NCBI RefSeq assembly: GCF_001570625.1
Contig: NZ_BBQT01000002.1
Location: 186,001 to 250,000 of the forward strand
Direction: 5' to 3'
DNA length: 64,000 bases
DNA from: Syntrophomonas wolfei subsp. methylbutyratica
GTDB lineage: Bacteria > Bacillota > Syntrophomonadia > Syntrophomonadales > Syntrophomonadaceae
Shown: positions 57,155 through 64,000 of the stretch, piece after piece
How positions within the stretch are numbered: position 1 is the first letter of the stretch
Layout of the letters: each line of letters starts with the position of its first letter
Program-made: the position numbers and the translations under genes
The notes under the pieces: model-generated
The model's database searches: none
What the model saw: only the letters and a program-made list of their open reading frames with translations
What the model was told of the DNA's origin: nothing

Positions 57155-57194
57155 ATTATAGGATTTTTGTGCAGAGGATGGAGGTGTCATTGCA

Positions 57195-57344
57195 GTGAGA
57201 GTTGGAGTAACACTGGCATGCAGCGAATGTAAACAACGTAATTATACGACCACCAGAGACAAGAAAAAGCAAGGTGAAAAAATAGAGAAGAAGAAATATT
57301 GTCGCTTTTGCAATACGCATACACTCCACAAAGAAATCAAGTAA
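57195..57344 (+). CDS. rpmG: 50S ribosomal protein L33
   Basis: A 49-residue protein from GTG 57195, [20 protein letters not shown] at the N-terminus and [18 protein letters not shown] at the end. The two C-x2-C pairs (CSEC, CRFC) are the zinc-binding type. GGATGGAGGTG lies ~10 bases upstream. rpmG-secE-nusG-rplK-rplA is a standard order. It is short enough to be missed by length-limited gene finders. Confidence 0.95.
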   Translation: MRVGVTLACSECKQRNYTTTRDKKKQGEKIEKKKYCRFCNTHTLHKEIK

Positions 57345-57362
57345 TCTAGAGGGTGTGAATAA

Positions 57363-57605
57363 ATGGTGAAAAATAATGTTTCGGAAGTTAAGGAATCAGC
57401 TTTAAAACTACGCTGGGAGAATGGGAAACAATTCTTCTTAAATGTTTACAGTGAATTAAAAAAGGTACACTGGCCTAATAGACAACAAATGATAGCTTAT
57501 ACTGGAGTGGTACTAATCGCTGTAACCCTGGTAGCCGTTATAATCTGGTTATTTGATTCAGGACTCTCGTTTTTATTGGCGAAGCTATTTGAAGCCTTTG
57601 CCTAG
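57363..57605 (+). CDS. secE: preprotein translocase subunit SecE
   Basis: 80 residues with one C-terminal membrane helix (TGVVLIAVTLVAVIIWLFDSGLSFLL) after the conserved FLNVYSELKKVHWPNRQQM amphipathic motif. It clamps SecY in the membrane translocon. ATG behind GGGTGTG. Confidence 0.94.
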   Translation: MVKNNVSEVKESALKLRWENGKQFFLNVYSELKKVHWPNRQQMIAYTGVVLIAVTLVAVIIWLFDSGLSFLLAKLFEAFA

Positions 57606-57613
57606 ATAAGGAG

Positions 57614-58225
57614 GTGGATCTAATTAACGACCGGCAAGCAGGTGTCACGGAAGTTCTTGAAAGAGAGCAAAGTGTAGAGCCCGCTGAGGAAACAAGACAT
57701 CAGGGTGATTGGTATGTGGTACATACCTATTCGGGATATGAAAACAAAATAAAGGTTGACCTGTCCAAAAGAGTAGAATCCATGAATATGCAGGACAAAA
57801 TCTTTGAGGTTATTATTCCCGAGGAACAGGAAGTAGAATACAAAAACGGCAAACGCAAGGTTACCAACAAGAGAATTTTTCCCGGCTATGTTATTGTAAA
57901 CATGATTATGGATGATGACTCCTGGTATGTAGTGCGCCATACTCCTGGAGTAACCGGTTTTGTAGGAAGTGGCAGCAAGCCTATTCCCCTGCATCAGGAA
58001 GAAATAGACAAGATTCGCCGTCAGATGGGACTGATGGAAAAGAAGACCATGATTATTGATATTGAAATAGGAGAGAGTATCCGGGTCAAAACCGGTCCCT
58101 TTGCCAATTTCGAAGGAGTAGTGCGGGAATTGCTGCCGGAAAAAGGAAAGATAAGAGTTAACATTTCCATGTTTGGCAGGGAGACGCCCGTAGAACTGGA
58201 TTATGAACAAATAGAAAAGATATAG
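57614..58225 (+). CDS. nusG: transcription termination/antitermination factor NusG
   Basis: About 200 residues. NGN domain DWYVVHTYSGYENKIKVDL with RIFPGYVIVNM, and a C-terminal KOW domain (GESIRVKTGPFANFEGVVREL). It binds the RNA polymerase clamp. The GTG at 57614 overlaps the best ribosome site (AAGGAGG at 57608-57614), so a start at ATT 57623 is better placed; the true start is unsure, though the ~30-residue acidic N-terminal extension is not conserved. Confidence 0.93.
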   Translation: MDLINDRQAGVTEVLEREQSVEPAEETRHQGDWYVVHTYSGYENKIKVDLSKRVESMNMQDKIFEVIIPEEQEVEYKNGKRKVTNKRIFPGYVIVNMIMDDDSWYVVRHTPGVTGFVGSGSKPIPLHQEEIDKIRRQMGLMEKKTMIIDIEIGESIRVKTGPFANFEGVVRELLPEKGKIRVNISMFGRETPVELDYEQIEKI

Positions 58226-58267
58226 CGCTGTGTTGAAACTGCTCCGCAGTTTCTTCCGATGCTTAAA
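58225..58267 (+). repeat. R1 3'-end fragment, copy 7
   Basis: Only the last ~43 bases of R1 (GCGCTGTGTTGAAACTGCTC, CGCAGTTTCTTCCGATGCTT) between nusG and rplK. It overlaps the nusG stop codon by one base. Confidence 0.85.
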
Positions 58268-58297
58268 GCTATTAAGGAAAGAAGGAGGTGGAGGGAA

Positions 58298-58723
58298 ATG
58301 GCACGAAAAGTCTTGGGTAAAATATCACTACAGATTGCTGCAGGAAAAGCTACGCCAGCACCACCGGTAGGACCAGCCCTGGGCCAATATGGGGTTAATA
58401 TAATGGGATTTTGCAAAGAGTATAATGCCAGAACAGCCAATCAAGCCGGCTATATTGTACCAGTAGAAATAACAGTGTTTGAAGACCGGTCTTTCACTTT
58501 TGTGATTAAATCACCCCCGGCTTCTGATTTGTTGAAAAAGGCTGCCAATATAGACAAAGGATCGGGTGAGCCGAACAAGAAGAAGATTGGTAAAGTCCCC
58601 CGGGCCAAGCTGCTGGAAATAGCGGAAACCAAAAAAGAAGACCTGAATGCCAGCGACATTGATGCAGCGGTAAAAATGATAGAAGGAACCGCCCGCAGTA
58701 TGGGACTGGAAATAATTGATTAA
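58298..58723 (+). CDS. rplK: 50S ribosomal protein L11
   Basis: 141 residues; [36 protein letters not shown] is the N-terminal domain that binds the GTPase centre, and [10 protein letters not shown] the C-terminal end. ATG 58298 follows AAGGAGGTGGAGG; the longer frame from 58259 begins inside the R1 fragment and is not used. Confidence 0.97.
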   Translation: MARKVLGKISLQIAAGKATPAPPVGPALGQYGVNIMGFCKEYNARTANQAGYIVPVEITVFEDRSFTFVIKSPPASDLLKKAANIDKGSGEPNKKKIGKVPRAKLLEIAETKKEDLNASDIDAAVKMIEGTARSMGLEIID

Positions 58724-58801
58724 GTATAAGTGATTTTATGTTTTATGATTATGAACCATGGTGGGAGGCCTAAGCCGATTACCACAAGGAGGATGAAAGA
58801 A

Positions 58802-59503
58802 TTGAAGAGAGGAAAAAATTACCAACAAGCCAGCGAAAAATTGGATAGCCTGGTACTTTATGAGCCGCGAGAAGCGTTGGAACTGGTTAAGGAGATAGCC
58901 AAAGCCAAATTTGACGAAACCGTAGAGGTGCACATTAAACTGGGCGTGGATCCGCGGCATGCTGACCAGCAAGTCAGAGGTACGGTTAGCCTGCCCAATG
59001 GAACGGGGAAAACCCGTAAGGTATTGGTATTTGCCAAGGGAGAGAAAATCAAAGAGGCTGAACTGGCAGGGGCTGATTATGTCGGAGGAGAAGACCTGGC
59101 CGAAAAAATACAGGGTGGCTGGTTTGATTTTGATGTGGCGGTAGCTACCCCCGATATGATGGCCGTTGTAGGAAAAATGGGTAAAATCCTGGGGCCTCGC
59201 GGATTGATGCCGAATCCGAAAGCAGGAACAGTAACCTTTGATATCGAGCGTACCATTAAGGAATTAAAGGCCGGTCGGATAGAGTACCGGGTGGACAAAA
59301 GCGCTATTGTACATGCACCCATTGGGAGGATTTCCTTTGAGGTGGATAAATTGCAAGAAAATCTGAATGCCTTTGCTGAGGCCTTGCTCAAAGCCCGGCC
59401 GGCAGCGGCTAAAGGGCAATATATGCGCTCAGTCACAGTATGCTCTACCATGAGCCCGGGAGTAAAAATCAACCCGCTAGTCTTAATGGCGGCCAACAAA
59501 TAA
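58802..59503 (+). CDS. rplA: 50S ribosomal protein L1
   Basis: 233 residues, normal length. [59 protein letters not shown] and [21 protein letters not shown] are the L1 signatures. It builds the L1 stalk. The start is TTG 58802, nine bases after AAGGAGG; the ATG at 58793 touches the ribosome site, and the frame upstream is not L1-like. Confidence 0.95.
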   Translation: MKRGKNYQQASEKLDSLVLYEPREALELVKEIAKAKFDETVEVHIKLGVDPRHADQQVRGTVSLPNGTGKTRKVLVFAKGEKIKEAELAGADYVGGEDLAEKIQGGWFDFDVAVATPDMMAVVGKMGKILGPRGLMPNPKAGTVTFDIERTIKELKAGRIEYRVDKSAIVHAPIGRISFEVDKLQENLNAFAEALLKARPAAAKGQYMRSVTVCSTMSPGVKINPLVLMAANK

Positions 59504-59514
59504 AATTAAAATTG

Positions 59515-59660
59515 CCAATAAAATTACCGTAGACAGCCGGTGGCAAAAGCCTTAAAGAACAGTAGTTCACCTGCCGAGGGATTGATATAAAAACTGTATT
59601 TTTCCATGCAGTATATTAACCTCTGCAGGTCATCGGCAGAGGTTTTTTAATGGATTTAGT
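59515..59660 (+). promoter_or_regulatory. L10 leader with terminator
   Basis: Untranslated region between rplA and rplJ, resembling the L10(L12)4-binding leader: GTAGACAGCCGGTGGCAAAAG and GTTCACCTGCCGAGG, typical of this Firmicutes leader. AACCTCTGC...GCAGAGGTTTTTT at 59630-59650 is a terminator hairpin. Binding of L10-L12 probably controls readthrough. Confidence 0.85.
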
Positions 59661-59678
59661 TAAAAGAGGGGGTGAAAA

Positions 59679-60203
59679 ATGATGCCCAAAATTGAAGAAA
59701 AGCAAAAGATAGTAAAAGAGATTGAGGGAAAGCTACAGGACTCCATGCTGGTTGTTTTTGCCGACTACCGGGGGATTAAGGTTGAAGAAATTACCGATTT
59801 AAGGAACAAACTCCGGATGCCCGGGGTAGAATTCAAGGTGCTCAAAAACACCATGACCGAGTTTGCCCTGCAAAATACGGGGAATCCCGAGGTAATATCG
59901 CATATTGCCGGCCCCAATGTGGTGCTTTTTAGCAAGGAAGATCCGGTAAGCCCTACCAAAGTTATTTATGACTTTATCAAGCAGTACAAAAAGCTGGAGG
60001 TTAAAGTTGCTATACTTGAGGGACAGATGGTTTTACCTGATAGAGTAAAAGCCCTGTCTGAATTACCACCACGGGAAGTATTACTGGCCCAGGTTCTGGG
60101 TACTATGCAGGCGCCAATCACCAGCCTGGTATATGTACTTAATGCCAATATCGGCGGATTGGTAAATGTATTGGATCAGATCCGGCAACAAAAAGCAGGT
60201 TAA
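59679..60203 (+). CDS. rplJ: 50S ribosomal protein L10
   Basis: 174 residues. (M)MPKIEEKQKIVKEIEGKL, SMLVVFADYRGIKVEEITDLRNKLR and VEFKVLKNTMTEFAL give the rRNA-binding globular domain, and the C-terminal helix binds L12 dimers. ATG 59679 or 59682, both after AGAGGGGGTG; the second gives the usual N-terminus. Confidence 0.96.
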   Translation: MMPKIEEKQKIVKEIEGKLQDSMLVVFADYRGIKVEEITDLRNKLRMPGVEFKVLKNTMTEFALQNTGNPEVISHIAGPNVVLFSKEDPVSPTKVIYDFIKQYKKLEVKVAILEGQMVLPDRVKALSELPPREVLLAQVLGTMQAPITSLVYVLNANIGGLVNVLDQIRQQKAG

Positions 60204-60273
60204 GAACCTTTAGTAATTCAATGAGAGTAAGAGAACAAATAATTAAATATATTAAATTTGGGAGGTAATATTA

Positions 60274-60651
60274 ATGAGTAAAGTACAGGAAGTTATCGAT
60301 ATCGTCAAGCAAATGACCGTTTTGGAGTTATCCGAACTGGTAAAGGCCCTGGAGGAAGAATTTGGAGTTAGCGCCGCTGCTCCCGTAGCCGTTGCTGCTG
60401 CCCCTGCCGCTGGTGCTGCTGCAGAAGCCGTTGAGGAGCAATATGAGTTTGATGTTATTCTTACCTCATCCGGTGAAAAGAAGATTAATGTCATTAAGGT
60501 AGTTAGAGAGATAACCGGGCTAGGACTTAAAGAAGCCAAGACCCTCGTAGATGAATGCCCCAATCCGGTAAAAGAAAAAATCACCAAGGAAGAGGCCAAC
60601 GAAATAAAAGCTAAGATTGAAGAAGCCGGTGGCAGTGTAGAAGTAAAATAG
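60274..60651 (+). CDS. rplL: 50S ribosomal protein L7/L12
   Basis: 125 residues. N-terminal dimerisation domain [35 protein letters not shown], an Ala-rich hinge ([14 protein letters not shown]), then the factor-binding C-terminal domain [46 protein letters not shown] upstream. The rpoB gene normally follows directly, but an extra gene lies between here. Confidence 0.97.
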   Translation: MSKVQEVIDIVKQMTVLELSELVKALEEEFGVSAAAPVAVAAAPAAGAAAEAVEEQYEFDVILTSSGEKKINVIKVVREITGLGLKEAKTLVDECPNPVKEKITKEEANEIKAKIEEAGGSVEVK

Positions 60652-60673
60652 TTTTTTGCAGTAGAACCCCTCA

Positions 60674-60732
60674 TGGCCGCAACCTTAATAGTGATACCCG
60701 CAGGGTGGAACACCAGGAGTACCCGCAGGGTG
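60674..60732 (+). repeat. R3 unit after rplL
   Basis: GCAACCTTAATAGTGATACC, CGCAGGGTGGAACACCAGG and GTACCCGCAGGGTGAGGGCC; an isolated R3 copy, followed directly by an R4 copy. Confidence 0.8.
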
Positions 60733-60748
60733 AGGGCCATGACCACCG

Positions 60749-60834
60749 ATGAAAAGCGAGTTAGTAGGCGCTTGAATAGTAAGATGCAGTAGGAAATAAA
60801 TTAACCCCTCACCCCTTACTCCTCACTTTTCTTA
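60749..60834 (-). repeat. R4 palindromic element, copy after rplL
   Basis: ATGAAAAGCGAGTTAGTAGG at the left, TTACTCCTCACTTTTCTTA at the right; minus-strand match to the copy at 29971. Confidence 0.75.
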
Positions 60835-60872
60835 CGAATCATGCTTTATTTACAGGAAGTCCAATAAAAGAC

Positions 60873-60906
60873 TAAAAAAAGTGCTGCTCAAGCAGCACTT
60901 TTTTTA
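60873..60906 (+). terminator. terminator before the gene at 60975
   Basis: AAAAAAAGTGCTGCT CA AGCAGCACTTTTTTT, a symmetrical stem usable in both directions; ends the rplJL unit. Confidence 0.9.
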
Positions 60907-60974
60907 TTGCTCAAATCAAATTTGTGATATAATCTTAGTTCAAGTTTATTTTACGTAAGGAAGGGGTATGATAG

Positions 60975-61634
60975 ATGATGAAGAATTTTTCCCCATTAAT
61001 CTTTACTCTCCTCTTTATGATAGTATTATGGCCTGGGCCGGTTCAGGCGGCAGAGGTACTCTGGCAAATAGATTTACGCGATGATGGTTCCATATATGAA
61101 AGTCTGACTATGGAGCAACCACCCGGCTTTGATACTAAGGAGTGGAAGCAAATAGAGGGAGGAGAAGAGTACAAGTTAGAGCGCAAGCTGGACAACTGGC
61201 AGGCTTATCAGGCTCAATCGCAAAGATTACCGATAAAGGCAGAGATTAAGAATTACATAGTATTCAAGAGAACATCTTTATTCTGGGAAAAAGATAAATC
61301 GGCGGATTTTTTACAAGCAGTAGTTGATTCAGGACAGGGACAGCTTAAGATTAGGATTCCGGGTGCCATTGGCGAAAGCTCGGCCGATGAAGTTAAAGAC
61401 ATGGCCGCTACCTGGGAATTAAAACGCCTGGCTGCCATGGAAGATGGGCAGAAGCTTTTAGCAGCAAGTGTTTTGGATGGGCTAATGCTGGGAGTGGTGC
61501 TATTTGGAACGGGATTTCTGATAATAATAATATGGTTTATGAGAAGAATGAAGCGGGTAAATAATCTCATTCAAGAAAGATACTCCCTGGAGAATATTGG
61601 ACAGGAAGAAGATTTAGATGAAGATGATGATTGA
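60975..61634 (+). CDS. membrane-anchored extracytoplasmic protein, unknown
   Basis: 219 residues. Signal peptide (LIFTLLFMIVLWPGPVQAAE, cleavage after QAA), an outside domain of ~140 residues opening with VLWQIDLRDDGSIYESLTM, then a membrane helix LDGLMLGVVLFGTGFLIIIIWF and a cytoplasmic tail ending in EEDLDEDDD. The layout recalls proteins with an exported beta-rich domain, but I recognise no family. It lies between rplL and rpoB with its own upstream terminator, so it probably has a separate promoter. Confidence 0.7.
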   Translation: MMKNFSPLIFTLLFMIVLWPGPVQAAEVLWQIDLRDDGSIYESLTMEQPPGFDTKEWKQIEGGEEYKLERKLDNWQAYQAQSQRLPIKAEIKNYIVFKRTSLFWEKDKSADFLQAVVDSGQGQLKIRIPGAIGESSADEVKDMAATWELKRLAAMEDGQKLLAASVLDGLMLGVVLFGTGFLIIIIWFMRRMKRVNNLIQERYSLENIGQEEDLDEDDD

Positions 61635-61815
61635 TAACAGAAAAATATCTTGACTGCAAATAGTCTATATGATAATATTAATAATTGCCATTGTAGTATA
61701 AGGTGAAATATTTATTAAATAGATGGTATTAGTAAGTTTGGAATTAAAGCGAGGTTTAAGGTTAGGCCTTGCTTTTCACTTCTTTTGGGAATTTTTTAAA
61801 GGGGTGAATTATTGA

Positions 61816-64000
61816 ATGGCTCATCTTGAACAATTTGGACGTGTCAGTAGGCTTAGTTATTCCCGCATTAAGGAACCTGTCGAATTACCCAACCTGATTC
61901 AGATTCAAAAGAACTCCTATGATTGGTTTTTGGAACACGGCCTGAGAGAGGCCTTGCAAGAGGTTTTTCCTATTTCTGATTTTACCGGAAACCTGGAGTT
62001 GGGCTTTTTGGATTACAGTATGGGTGAACCCAAATATTCCATTAACGAGTGCAAAGAGAGGGATGTCAGTTATCAGGCTCCCTTGAAACTCAAAGTAAGG
62101 CTGACGGACAAAGAAAATGGCGAAATAAAAGAATCCGAGGTCTATATGGGGGATCTGCCCCTGATGACAGAAAAAGGTACTTTTATTATTAACGGAGCGG
62201 AAAGAGTTGTAGTCAGCCAATTGGTTAAGTCGCCCGGAGTATATTTCAACGAACGGATGGATGTGGCCGGACATCCCCTTTTTGGGGCCACTATTATTCC
62301 CAATCGGGGTGCCTGGTTTGAACTGGAGATGGATAGCGCAGGCCTGGTCTACACTAGAATAGACAAAACCCGTAAAATACCGGTAAGCGTTTTACTCAGG
62401 GCTCTGGGTTACGAGAGCAATGAAGTCATACTTGAAATGTATGATGAAGACGAGACCATTGCCCGTACTCTGGAAAAGGATACCAGTACCAATAAGAAAG
62501 AAGCCTTAATTGAGTTTTACCGGAGGCTAAGGCCAGGTGAACTGGCTACCGAAGATGCCGCGGAGCAATTGCTGAAAAACTTGTTTTTTGACCCTCGACG
62601 TTATGATATGGCTGCGGTAGGTCGTTATAAGGTTAACAAAAAACTGGGTCTTAATATTCCTCCCGAAAACAGACATCTGACCCTGGAGGATATTACGGCT
62701 ACCATTGCTTATCTTTTGAAACTTATAAAAGGTGAAGGCAAGACCGATGTTATAGATCACCTGGGCAACAGGAGACTCCGCTCTATTGGAGAGCTGCTGC
62801 AAAACCAGTTTAGAACCGGGCTGGTAAGAATGGAACGGGTGGTAAGGGAAAGGATGAGTATCCATGATGTGGAAACCCTTACCCCTCAGGTTTTAATAAA
62901 TATTCGTCCGATTACAGCGGCAGTAAAAGAATTCTTTGGCAGTTCCCAGTTATCCCAATTTATGGACCAGACTAATCCTCTGGCGGAGTTAACCCACAAG
63001 CGTCGTCTCAGCGCTCTGGGGCCTGGCGGGCTAACCCGGGAAAGAGCCGGTTTTCAGGTCCGTGACGTTCATCATTCCCACTATGGCCGGATTTGTCCCA
63101 TAGAAACCCCGGAAGGACCCAATATCGGTTTAATCGGGTCCCTGGCCACCTTTGGGCAGGTTAACGATTTTGGTTTTATTGAAACCCCGTACCGGAAAGT
63201 GGACAAGAAGTTGGGTCGGGTTTTGAATGAGATTGTATATCTCTCTGCCGATGAAGAAGATGAATATTATGTAGCCCAGGCCAATGCTCCCCTGGATGAA
63301 AATGGTTACTTTATTGAAGAAAAGGTTGAAGCCCGCTACTTTGAAGAAATCCTGGAGATTCCCAAGAATAGAGTCGACTACATGGATGTTTCCCCCAAAC
63401 AGGTTTTCAGTGTAGCTACAGCCTTAATACCCTTCCTGGAAAACGATGATGCCAACCGGGCATTAATGGGAGCCAATATGCAAAGGCAGGCAGTGCCCCT
63501 GGTTAAGACCGAGGCTCCGATTGTGGGTACCGGTTTGGAACACAAAGCCGCCCGGGATTCCGGAGCAGTGGTAATAGCCAAAAAGGCCGGAACGGTGAAA
63601 AAAGCCAGTGCCAGCCGGATAACTATAGAAAACGATGATGGAACTATAGATAATTATGAGCTTTTGAAATTCATGCGCTCCAACCAGGGTACTTGCTATA
63701 ACCAGAGGCCGATAGTAAAAGTAGGCGAGAGGGTGGAAGCAAATGAGGTTATAGCTGACGGCCCCAGTACCGAGCATGGTGAATTAGCTCTAGGGCGTAA
63801 TGTTATGGTTGCTTTTATGCCCTGGGAGGGCTACAACTATGAAGATGCTATTCTAATCTCCGAAAAGTTGGTCAAAGATGATGTGTTCACTTCTATTCAT
63901 ATTGAGGAATATGAATGTGAAGCCAGGGATACCAAATTAGGATCGGAAGAGATTACCCGTGATATACCCAATGTATCTGAAGATATGTTAAAAAACCTGG
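61816..64000 (+). CDS. rpoB: DNA-directed RNA polymerase subunit beta (3' truncated)
   Basis: The first ~728 residues. [40 protein letters not shown] is the canonical start; [21 protein letters not shown], the rifampicin region [41 protein letters not shown] and [19 protein letters not shown]-like [14 protein letters not shown] follow. The rif-region residues are those of sensitive enzymes as far as I can judge. It runs off the window end. ATG behind AAAGGGGTG. Confidence 0.96.
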   Translation, partial: MAHLEQFGRVSRLSYSRIKEPVELPNLIQIQKNSYDWFLEHGLREALQEVFPISDFTGNLELGFLDYSMGEPKYSINECKERDVSYQAPLKLKVRLTDKENGEIKESEVYMGDLPLMTEKGTFIINGAERVVVSQLVKSPGVYFNERMDVAGHPLFGATIIPNRGAWFELEMDSAGLVYTRIDKTRKIPVSVLLRALGYESNEVILEMYDEDETIARTLEKDTSTNKKEALIEFYRRLRPGELATEDAAEQLLKNLFFDPRRYDMAAVGRYKVNKKLGLNIPPENRHLTLEDITATIAYLLKLIKGEGKTDVIDHLGNRRLRSIGELLQNQFRTGLVRMERVVRERMSIHDVETLTPQVLINIRPITAAVKEFFGSSQLSQFMDQTNPLAELTHKRRLSALGPGGLTRERAGFQVRDVHHSHYGRICPIETPEGPNIGLIGSLATFGQVNDFGFIETPYRKVDKKLGRVLNEIVYLSADEEDEYYVAQANAPLDENGYFIEEKVEARYFEEILEIPKNRVDYMDVSPKQVFSVATALIPFLENDDANRALMGANMQRQAVPLVKTEAPIVGTGLEHKAARDSGAVVIAKKAGTVKKASASRITIENDDGTIDNYELLKFMRSNQGTCYNQRPIVKVGERVEANEVIADGPSTEHGELALGRNVMVAFMPWEGYNYEDAILISEKLVKDDVFTSIHIEEYECEARDTKLGSEEITRDIPNVSEDMLKNL

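Overview
The window reads as a chromosomal backbone segment of a low-to-moderate GC, spore-forming, anaerobic Firmicute of class Clostridia. Evidence: sporulation genes (spoIID, spoIIID, a SpoIIID-adjacent mreB/mbl, sigH), a CtsR-McsA-McsB-ClpC stress operon, a Cys T-box leader, a DisA/YacL/IspD/IspF/CysS/MrnC/RlmB/SigH gene order typical of Firmicutes, and an oxygen-scavenging flavodiiron protein. The overall content resembles what I remember of Syntrophomonas, but I could not check this.

Layout. 1-1.6 kb: 3' end of a YhaM-like HD exonuclease, a MOSC protein and a decayed SPFH/prohibitin gene. 1.9-4.0 kb: an AgrC/LytTR-type two-component pair. 4.1-12.8 kb: housekeeping genes (rpmE, DUF1385, prfA, prmC, a Sua5-type tsaC, mntP, an arginine-phosphatase-like LMW-PTP, rpiB read in frame into glyA, dCMP deaminase, a MazG-like protein). 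13.1-20.1 kb: complete F-type ATP synthase operon. 20.2-27.6 kb: small membrane proteins, ywmB-like, murA, spoIID, spoIIID, mreB, a FlgG-family rod protein and a TagA-type glycosyltransferase. 27.8-30.0 kb: an unusually long FtsA-like ATPase. 30.2-37.5 kb: ctsR-mcsA-mcsB-clpC-radA-disA, with a perfect CtsR operator at the promoter. 37.9-48.7 kb: a conserved hypothetical, flavodiiron protein with fused ferredoxin, yacL, ispD, ispF, a DUF1002 protein, gltX, T-box, cysE, cysS, mrnC. 49.1-53.0 kb: an AT-rich, apparently inserted four-gene island. 53.1-54.6 kb: rlmB and sigH. 54.6-55.5 kb: five tRNAs with a repeat array between them. 55.8-64 kb: tuf, rpmG, secE, nusG, rplK, rplA, rplJ, rplL, an unknown membrane protein and the start of rpoB.

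The most unusual locus is the 49.1-53.0 kb island: a phage phi3T/B. subtilis ThyA-type thymidylate synthase, a DHFR, a SIR2 + SLOG protein with the architecture of the Thoeris effector ThsA (no TIR/ThsB partner visible), and, overlapping it by 25 bases, a divergent ThiC-superfamily protein ending in CX2CX3C instead of the ThiC CX2CX4C. The last two look translationally coupled and could be a nucleotide-based defence or signalling pair; that function is inference.

The second theme is repeats. Intergenic spaces hold at least four families: R1 (~130 bp, seven copies, with covarying ends and a T-arm-like hairpin), R2 (MITE-like, 100-325 bp, terminal inverted repeats), R3 (~50 bp, found alone, nested in R2, and as a 47-bp tandem array) and R4 (~85 bp palindromic element). 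Three related ~120-bp units sit between the tRNA genes, and a three-hairpin remnant resembling an IS605-type end lies before tuf. Promoter, terminator and leader calls (CtsR box, L10 leader, T-box) are from visible motifs only.
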